The notes under the pieces were generated by a model, which was not told where the DNA came from, made no database searches, and worked only from the letters and a program-made list of their open reading frames with translations. From Chloracidobacterium sp. UBA6041 (GTDB lineage: Bacteria; Acidobacteriota; Blastocatellia; Pyrinomonadales; Pyrinomonadaceae): a DNA stretch of 29,442 nt. Where the stretch lies: contig DIYZ01000062.1 in the NCBI GenBank assembly GCA_002427845.1, forward strand, positions 21,291 to 50,732, given 5' to 3'. The position numbers were made by a program, and so were the translations under genes. Shown here piece by piece: positions 24,301-29,442 of this stretch (within the stretch, counting starts at the first letter, position 1; each line of letters opens with the position of its first letter).

Positions 24301-25719
24301 TCAGATTCTCTCCGGCGCGCAACGGCGAATGAGTTGTTCGAATAACTCGATGGCGATATCAATCTCCTCCTCCGTCATGTCGAAGCATGGCGCGAGGGTA
24401 AAGACGTTCTTGTAGTAGCCGCCAATGTCGAGCACCAGACCCGTCTTGCGCCCGCGCGCATCAAGATCACCCTTCATTCCTTCGGCGAAGATGCGATCAG
24501 TTAACTCGCGGTCAGGGTCATAACCATCCTCGCCGCAAATCTCAATGCGCAGGGCCATGCCAATGCCATCGGTGTCGCCGACCACCTTCGGATAGCGTCG
24601 CTGGAGTTCTTTAATCTGTGCCAGAAAGTATGCACCCTTGCTCCTGGTGATCTCCTCGTAGTTCTCTTCTTCCATCATGCGCACTGCTTCCAAACCGACG
24701 GCAGTGCCCAGCGGATTGGAAGAAAAGGTCGAATGCGTGGCGCCCGGGGGAAACACTTCCGGCGAGATCAACTCTTCGCGCGCCCACAACCCCGAGAGTG
24801 GGTTCAATCCGTTCGTCAGTGCCTTGCCGAAAACGATGATGTCCGGCTCGACGTTAAAGTTCTCAATGGCCCAGAACTTTCCTGCCCGATAAAAGCCCAT
24901 CTGGATTTCATCATCAACGAGTAGAATGTTGCGCTCATCCAGAACCTTCTTCAACGCAGGGAAGTATTCGGGGGGAGGAATGACGTAGCCGCCCGTTGCC
25001 TGGATTGCTTCGACGTAAAAAGCTGCAAACTCCGATTCGTTGGTTTTCGGATCCCAGAAGGAGTTGTATTCAGTATCAAAATTCTTTGCGAACTGATCGA
25101 CGCAGTAGAGACCGCAGTCCTCCGGCTTCTTTCCGTATGGACAGCGAAAACAATACGGGAACGGCACAAAGTGAGCGCGGTCGGAAAAGTGTCCAAAGCG
25201 ACGACGATACCTGTAACTCGACGTAATTGCCGAAGCGCCGAGTGTCCGACCGTGATACCCACCCATAAACGCGAACACGTGATTCTTGCCAGTAGAGTTG
25301 CGTACTATCTTGAGCGAATCTTCAATGGCTTGTGCACCGCCTACGTTAAAATGCACGCGACCCTCAAGACCAAACTTCGACTCGTTGAGTCGCCCGATTG
25401 CGGCAGCCAACTCAACCTTCTCCGCATGCAAATACTGACAGGCAAGCTGCGGCAGCTTATCTATTTGATTCTTTAACGCATCATTCAGTCGTCGGTTGCC
25501 ATAGCCGAAACTCGCGGCCGAGTACCACATCTGCAGATCGAGATACGGTGTGCCTTCGCGATCGTAAAGATAATGCCCCTCCGCACGGTCAAAGAATTTC
25601 GGCGGGTCCAGGTAGTGCACCGTGTCGCCCCACGAGCAGTACTTGCTTTCAAGTTCAAGCAGTTCCTGCTCGCTGGTTGCCGGCCTGGTTGCCCCAAGAT
25701 CGTTGATAGCAATGCTCAT
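24301..25719 (-). CDS. Class III (PLP) aminotransferase with cysteine-rich insertion
   Basis: The product is about 472 residues. Class III features are clear: NVGGAQAIEDSLKIVRNSTG, GGYHGRTLGA, LLVDDEIQMGFYRAGKFWA (PLP-nitrogen Asp about 270) and IIVFGKALTNGLNPLSG (PLP-binding Lys about 299). An unusual segment, YCFRCPYGKKPEDCGLYC (about residues 189-206), gives C-x2-C-x8-C-x3-C, which could bind a metal. The ATG at 25719 is favoured over TTG 25737 because GGGGAG stands 10 bases upstream. It should move an amino group between an amino acid and a carbonyl compound; the substrate is not predictable. It lies 30 bases after the HAD gene and 13 before the adenylating enzyme, so the three probably act in one pathway. 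Confidence 0.9.
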   Translation of the reverse strand: MSIAINDLGATRPATSEQELLELESKYCSWGDTVHYLDPPKFFDRAEGHYLYDREGTPYLDLQMWYSAASFGYGNRRLNDALKNQIDKLPQLACQYLHAEKVELAAAIGRLNESKFGLEGRVHFNVGGAQAIEDSLKIVRNSTGKNHVFAFMGGYHGRTLGASAITSSYRYRRRFGHFSDRAHFVPFPYCFRCPYGKKPEDCGLYCVDQFAKNFDTEYNSFWDPKTNESEFAAFYVEAIQATGGYVIPPPEYFPALKKVLDERNILLVDDEIQMGFYRAGKFWAIENFNVEPDIIVFGKALTNGLNPLSGLWAREELISPEVFPPGATHSTFSSNPLGTAVGLEAVRMMEEENYEEITRSKGAYFLAQIKELQRRYPKVVGDTDGIGMALRIEICGEDGYDPDRELTDRIFAEGMKGDLDARGRKTGLVLDIGGYYKNVFTLAPCFDMTEEEIDIAIELFEQLIRRCAPERI

Positions 25720-25749
25720 GATTGTGTCGCTCCCCAATTTCTTGACATC

Positions 25750-26475
25750 TCAGGCGCTCGCGCACGTTTCCATTTCGTCTTCCAAGAACACGCGCGAAAC
25801 TAACCAACGGTCCAGATGCCGAGCCACCTCCGCGAGCGTGGTGTATGGAATGTGCTCGACTGAGTTTTCGCTGCAATATGCGGCGAGCCCGTTTTTCGCG
25901 AATACCAGATCGGCGCTTTCTACCGCGTACCGATCCGACAATCCGTCGCCAACAAAAATGGCGGGCGCGTGCACGCGATTGAGGAGTCGCATCACAGCCG
26001 GTTTGCAGGTCGCGCATCCATACCCACAAGTCTGATGAAAGAAAGGAAACTCTGTCCGCCACAGATGACCACGCGCTTCGAGACGGCTCGCGCAAATGCG
26101 TGTGCCGCGCAGAAGAGCGTGTACTCGCTTGCTCGTGCGCCAGAGAATGCGACGAACGCAATAATCGAAACCATCGCTGATGATGTGCACTGGAACGTCG
26201 CGCTCAGCGCATAGTTCAAGCAATCCTATTAAGCCTTCATCAATTTCAATCTCATCAAGCAATGAATCGAGTTGCTTGCGCGTCGCACGCACCAGGGCCA
26301 TCTGTGCTTGCAGACAGTCTCGCGATCCCATTCGTCCGCTGCGCCATTCCGCTTCGAATGTGAGCCACTTCGAATCGGCGTAGGCTTCAAGGATGACGTC
26401 TACCGCGTCGCGCTGGGTTATGGTGCCGTCGAAATCTAAAAAGAGGATCGCTTTTGGCGTTATAAGTTCGCTCAT
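25750..26475 (-). CDS. HAD-IB phosphatase, MtnX-like
   Basis: The product is about 241 residues with all HAD motifs: DFDGTITQ (motif I, Asp nucleophile and acid/base), HIISDGFD (motif II), Lys in CKPAVM (motif III) and GDGLSDRYA (motif IV). A GYGCATCK segment adds cysteines near motif III, as is usual for MtnX-like proteins. It should remove phosphate from a small metabolite; MtnX itself acts in methionine salvage, but no other salvage genes are here, so the substrate is probably something made by this operon. The ATG at 26475 is chosen because GAGGGAGA lies 7 bases upstream; an upstream ATG at 26520 would overlap the deacetylase gene. It is 13 bases after that gene's stop. Confidence 0.85.
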   Translation of the reverse strand: MSELITPKAILFLDFDGTITQRDAVDVILEAYADSKWLTFEAEWRSGRMGSRDCLQAQMALVRATRKQLDSLLDEIEIDEGLIGLLELCAERDVPVHIISDGFDYCVRRILWRTSKRVHALLRGTRICASRLEARGHLWRTEFPFFHQTCGYGCATCKPAVMRLLNRVHAPAIFVGDGLSDRYAVESADLVFAKNGLAAYCSENSVEHIPYTTLAEVARHLDRWLVSRVFLEDEMETCASA

Positions 26476-26488
26476 GTATTGGTCTCCC

Positions 26489-27223
26489 TCAGGCGGCAAG
26501 TTGCTCTTCCTTTTCTCCAATCAGTTGCGAGAGCGGCGCGATGCGCAGGCCACGCGCGCGCAGGCCATCGATGATCATTGGCAGCGCCGCGACTGTCTTG
26601 CGACGGTCTCGCTTTCCTTCACTATCGCCATCGTGCAGCAGGATGATTGAACCGGCGCGCGCCTGGGTTATTACTTCGCGGGCGATTTGTCCCGCACCCC
26701 GCCGCTTCCAATCAAATCCGGTTACATCCCACTGCACAGTGCGTAATCCCAACCTGCGCGCGGCGCGAAAGTATGCGGGCGTGCGCACGCCGCAGGGTGG
26801 CCGCGCGAACCTGGCCCGCAGACCGGTCGCATCGGCGATGATCTGCTGTGCAAGCTCAAGTTGCCTTCGCGTCTCGCGCGGGCCGCGATACAGATAGATC
26901 GGGTGCGAATAAGAGTGATTTCCAATTTCATGACTGCTACCTGCGACACGACGCGCCGTCTGTGGGAAACGCTCGATTTGCTGTCCCACCATAAAGAACG
27001 TGCCTCGCACGCCATACCCGTCAAGCACATTCAGGATCCGCTCGGTATCCATCGCCGGCCCGTCATCGAACGTCAACGCGACTGCCGCAGTGTCCGCGCG
27101 CCCGCGCCAGACGGTTGGGCCAAGCCACTGGGACCGGACGGCGTAGGTCGCATAATAGATTGATGCTGTACCGGCCGCTGAGCAGGTCGCACCAGCAATC
27201 AATGGCAACGCAGTTAACATCAT
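26489..27223 (-). CDS. Polysaccharide deacetylase family protein (NodB homology)
   Basis: The product is 244 residues with an N-terminal hydrophobic segment (LTALPLIAGATCSAAGTASI) that could be a signal peptide or membrane anchor. The NodB motifs are in order: TFDDGP, GNHSYSHP (metal-binding His residues), RPPCGVRTP, and LLHDGDSEG near the C-terminus. The usual aromatic residue after RPP is Cys here. Family members remove acetyl groups from N-acetylhexosamines in surface glycans or peptidoglycan, at the outer face of the inner membrane. A ribosome site (GAGAGGCGG) precedes the ATG. It lies 24 bases after the glycosyltransferase gene, so it may deacetylate a sugar on the same glycolipid; this is inference. 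Confidence 0.9.
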   Translation of the reverse strand: MMLTALPLIAGATCSAAGTASIYYATYAVRSQWLGPTVWRGRADTAAVALTFDDGPAMDTERILNVLDGYGVRGTFFMVGQQIERFPQTARRVAGSSHEIGNHSYSHPIYLYRGPRETRRQLELAQQIIADATGLRARFARPPCGVRTPAYFRAARRLGLRTVQWDVTGFDWKRRGAGQIAREVITQARAGSIILLHDGDSEGKRDRRKTVAALPMIIDGLRARGLRIAPLSQLIGEKEEQLAA

Positions 27224-27247
27224 TTGTCGTCCGCCTCTCGCAACCCT

Positions 27248-28393
27248 TCACGCAGTCATCCTGCGTGCCTGCGCTCTTTCCGGCGCCGCGAGATCGAGAG
27301 CAAGTTCGGCAATCTCTCTTCGCGCAGCGGGCCGCGCCATTACGTTTGCCGCCAAGGCCATTGCATGACGCTTTCGCTCGTCGCCCAATAACGAGACAAT
27401 CGTGTTTGCAGTTTCGCTCGCGCCTTTGGTAAAAACTGCGGCGCCGGCGTCAACCATCCGCCTGGCATTAACGAACTCGGCGCCGGGGATTGGATTGAAA
27501 AAAACTGTTGGCAACGAGCACAATGCCGCCTCAGCGATGGTCAACCCGCCAGGTTTCGTAACCAGAATCGCCGCTGCTTGCATCAAAGCCGCCACGTCAT
27601 CGGTCCAGCTCAACACGGATAGCGAAACGGGAAGCTCGACGTTCAAGCTTTCAAGTTTTCGGCGCGCGCGCTTGTCTTTGCCGGCAATAGCCACGATATG
27701 CATTGGAACTTTTTGTTTAGCAACTCGTCGCACGACTTCGTCCATTCGCGTCGGCCCCATCCCACCGCCCATCAAAAGCACGATTGGCGCGCCGTCGTTA
27801 ACCCCATGACGGCCTCGAATTGTTCTTGGATCGTGCACTGCATCGAACGCACGATCGACCGGTATTCCGCAAAGCGAGATGCGGTTCGCGGGTGCGCCCC
27901 AGGCGATCAACTCGGCCCGGACGTCCTCGTCAGGAACTGCGAACGCCTCAACCTCTGGTTTGACCCAGATCGGCTCGGCTTCGTAATCAGTGATCACACT
28001 TAGGATTGGCGCTCGCGTAAGTCCCGTGCGTCGTGCGATGACGGCCATCTCGCAAGCGGCCACTTCGGCTGCCACAATGACGTCTGGATTGAAGCTCTGG
28101 ATCGTTTCGAACACTTTCGGGCAACCGATTCGAAACGCCCACGCCGGCGCAGTGCCTTGGTGCTTCTGATTGACGCGCGCGGTCGAGAAGCGATCCCACA
28201 GCGCCGGCGCGTAACGCAGCATCAACCAGTAGGGCCATTCGTAGAACGCTCGAAAAAATGGCCGACACTCATCGAGCGCATCAACAACAAGAACGCGTGA
28301 GCCAGGCGCTTGACGGCCCAACTCATCCGCGACAGCCTGTGCAGCGCGAACGTGGCCGGAGCCGAATGACAATGTGAGCACCAGTACTTTCAT
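27248..28393 (-). CDS. UgtP/MGDG synthase-like glycosyltransferase (GT28 type)
   Basis: The product is 381 residues with the N-terminal GSGHVRAAQAVADEL motif that marks diacylglycerol glycosyltransferases, the SVITDYEAEPIW region and the C-terminal donor-binding segment TKPGGLTIAEAALCSLPTVF. In UgtP the acceptor-side motif is TDYxxH; here His is replaced by Glu140, so the acceptor may differ. The fold is GT-B and the enzyme would transfer a hexose or hexosamine from a nucleotide sugar to a lipid at the membrane. The start codon is ATG with a weak ribosome site. It follows the ABC permease gene after 52 bases that contain a small palindrome (28414-28431), and it is 24 bases from the deacetylase gene. 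Confidence 0.85.
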   Translation of the reverse strand: MKVLVLTLSFGSGHVRAAQAVADELGRQAPGSRVLVVDALDECRPFFRAFYEWPYWLMLRYAPALWDRFSTARVNQKHQGTAPAWAFRIGCPKVFETIQSFNPDVIVAAEVAACEMAVIARRTGLTRAPILSVITDYEAEPIWVKPEVEAFAVPDEDVRAELIAWGAPANRISLCGIPVDRAFDAVHDPRTIRGRHGVNDGAPIVLLMGGGMGPTRMDEVVRRVAKQKVPMHIVAIAGKDKRARRKLESLNVELPVSLSVLSWTDDVAALMQAAAILVTKPGGLTIAEAALCSLPTVFFNPIPGAEFVNARRMVDAGAAVFTKGASETANTIVSLLGDERKRHAMALAANVMARPAARREIAELALDLAAPERAQARRMTA

Positions 28394-28413
28394 AACCAGA
28401 CCATGCGGAGGTC

Positions 28414-28431
28414 AGTACCGCAGGCGGTACT
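28414..28431. repeat. Compact palindrome in the permease-glycosyltransferase spacer
   Basis: agtaccgc (28414-28421) and gcggtact (28424-28431) form an 8-bp stem with a 2-base centre. The 'accgcaggcggta' core resembles the larger repeat at 6863-6966, so this is probably a short member of the same family. It could lower read-through between genes of the operon. Confidence 0.6.
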
Positions 28432-28445
28432 AACTGTATCCTTCT

Positions 28446-29186
28446 TCAATTCTCCCGCCATTGCATTAATCTAAATCCGAGCGCGAGTGTGGCGACCGCC
28501 ATCAGGCCAAGGGCGAACAGCTCGCCGCCAATCGCGTGTCCGCCCGCAAGCGTTGTCTGCACTGCGTGCGCAGCAAAAGTCGTTGGCAGCAGTTGAGCAA
28601 ACAGACGTAGTGCACGCGGCATCATCTCCGGCGCGTAATAAATCGGCGCGAGGAAAATGAGTCCGGCTCCCAGCGTATCCGTTAAGAGGGCCCCCTGGGT
28701 GAAGCTGCGGGCCCACGCAGCCACGACGACAGCGAGACCGCACAAGCAAAGGATTGTCAGTAGGATCACTACTCCCAGCAACGGGAAATTCGGTCGCATC
28801 TTGACGCCGATCGCCCGCCCGACCAGCAGCAGCGCGGTAGTACCCACCGCCGCCTGCGCAAGTGCGAAGACAAGCACGCCAAAGACGTATGACGATGGCG
28901 CGAGGGGCAGCGTCGCAAAGAGCTTGAGGCGTCCGGTAAAACGGTTCTCCAATAAGAGGTATCCAAGCCAACTGATCGAAGTGAGAGAGAGAGAGAACAC
29001 GATTGATCCGGCGAGGAACCTCAGCGGATTTTGCTCTTGATTGATTCCCACACCGCTGACCGCATTGGCGAACAGATACATGGCCGCAGGAAAGACAAGC
29101 GCTGCCAGCAGAAATGGTCCAACTTCGCGCCGCATGCCCGCGAGTTGTATACGGAATACGCAGATGACGTCCGTGGCGCGCTTCAC
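28446..29186 (-). CDS. ABC-2 type transporter permease
   Basis: The product is 246 residues with six hydrophobic stretches, among them FLLAALVFPAAMYLFANAV, SLTSISWLGYLLL, YVFGVLVFALAQAAVGTTAL, LLGVVILLTILCLCGLAVVV, GAGLIFLAPIYYAPEMM and LFALGLMAVATLALGF. This matches ABC-2 half transporters of the drug/lipid/polysaccharide export type. The start is GTG at 29186, with GGAGG 7 bases upstream, and it overlaps the ATPase stop (GTGA), so the two are translationally coupled. It forms the membrane part of an exporter in the inner membrane; the cargo is unknown but is likely the product of the downstream biosynthetic genes. Confidence 0.88.
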   Translation of the reverse strand: MKRATDVICVFRIQLAGMRREVGPFLLAALVFPAAMYLFANAVSGVGINQEQNPLRFLAGSIVFSLSLTSISWLGYLLLENRFTGRLKLFATLPLAPSSYVFGVLVFALAQAAVGTTALLLVGRAIGVKMRPNFPLLGVVILLTILCLCGLAVVVAAWARSFTQGALLTDTLGAGLIFLAPIYYAPEMMPRALRLFAQLLPTTFAAHAVQTTLAGGHAIGGELFALGLMAVATLALGFRLMQWREN

Positions 29187-29442
29187 CTGGCAGCCTCCGC
29201 CTCAGATTTATCAAACAGCTCTCCGGTAAGCGTAAAATAGACGTCTTCGAGCGAAGCGCGAGCAATCGAATACTCCGAAAGCAGTTCTCGCGATATGTGC
29301 TGTTGCGCCTCCGCAAAGCTCGCGCAGTGCCGCACGTTGAAGTCGCCGGTGGGATAGAACGGGTCGCGGTAACTCAACCGATAACTTCGGTCAAGGCGTG
29401 CCAGGAGCTCTTCGAGCGTGCCAAACGCGCGCAGGCGCCCCT
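29183..29442 (-). CDS. ABC transporter ATP-binding protein, C-terminal end (partial)
   Basis: The frame is open to the window edge, and the visible 86 residues are the C-terminus of an ABC ATPase. GRLRAFGTLEELLARL at the edge is the usual strand and helix after the H-loop, and SLEDVYFTLTGE is the typical 'SLEDVFLxLTG' ending of ABC-2 drug/lipid exporter ATPases. Walker motifs and signature lie outside the window. The stop TGA overlaps the permease GTG start. It would power export by the adjoining permease. Confidence 0.85.
   Translation of the reverse strand, partial: GRLRAFGTLEELLARLDRSYRLSYRDPFYPTGDFNVRHCASFAEAQQHISRELLSEYSIARASLEDVYFTLTGELFDKSEAEAAR

Noticed and set aside
25655..26161. 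A 168-codon minus-strand frame across the HAD and aminotransferase genes
   Set aside because: It is an alternative frame of two genes with complete catalytic motifs and has Arg/Ser-rich shadow composition.
28471..29316. A 281-codon minus-strand frame overlapping the ABC permease and ATPase genes
   Set aside because: It is an out-of-frame reading of the permease gene; the permease frame has proper membrane helices and a strong ribosome site.
1..29442. CRISPR array, rRNA, tRNA, insertion sequence or phage genes
   Set aside because: Looked for by eye; no regularly spaced repeats, transposase-like proteins, phage proteins or recognisable RNA genes were found.

Overview
The window looks like a chromosomal segment from a GC-rich, Gram-negative soil bacterium. 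The gene types suggest Acidobacteriota, possibly class Blastocatellia: paired CRTAC1-type (FG-GAP plus ASPIC/UnbV) exported proteins, TPR exported proteins, GH39 and glucoamylase-like hydrolases, a tripartite RND metal pump, and intergenic palindromic repeats with a 'cccgctaccgc' core. This placement is an inference from gene content; no rRNA or tRNA was seen to confirm it.

Layout: (1) 1-2070, the C-terminal part of a fused acyl-activating enzyme, acyl carrier domain and PlsC-type acyltransferase, followed by an exported TPR protein (2162-3454). (2) 3666-10246, a minus-strand metal-efflux operon read as small His/Cys exported protein, TolC-type outer membrane factor, membrane-fusion lipoprotein, then RND pump; a perfect 34-bp inverted repeat lies between the fusion protein and pump genes. 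(3) 10250-11401, a decayed stretch with a non-ribosomal-peptide-type thioesterase C-terminal remnant and a truncated Tat-signal ORF. (4) 11427-18007, two CRTAC1-type proteins in convergent orientation, the second paired with a large TPR gene; between them sits a 221-bp A-B-A / A'-B'-A' palindromic repeat cluster. (5) 18695-22473, a carbohydrate locus: GH39 glycosidase, PF10091 'glucoamylase'-type enzyme, and a convergent glucose-1-dehydrogenase-like SDR. (6) 22684-22893, a truncated exported-protein fragment. (7) 22947-29442, a tight minus-strand operon read as ABC transporter ATPase (partial), ABC-2 permease, UgtP/MGDG-synthase-like glycosyltransferase, NodB-type polysaccharide deacetylase, MtnX-like HAD phosphatase, class III aminotransferase and PaaK/F390-synthetase-like adenylating enzyme.

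How they work together: region 2 makes one complete envelope-spanning pump. Region 5 probably cleaves an oligosaccharide in the cytoplasm and may oxidise released glucose. Region 7 is the best candidate for an undescribed system: its seven genes combine sugar-lipid or cell-surface chemistry with carboxylate activation, transamination and dephosphorylation next to an exporter, which suggests synthesis and export of a modified glycolipid or small metabolite. The product cannot be deduced from sequence alone.
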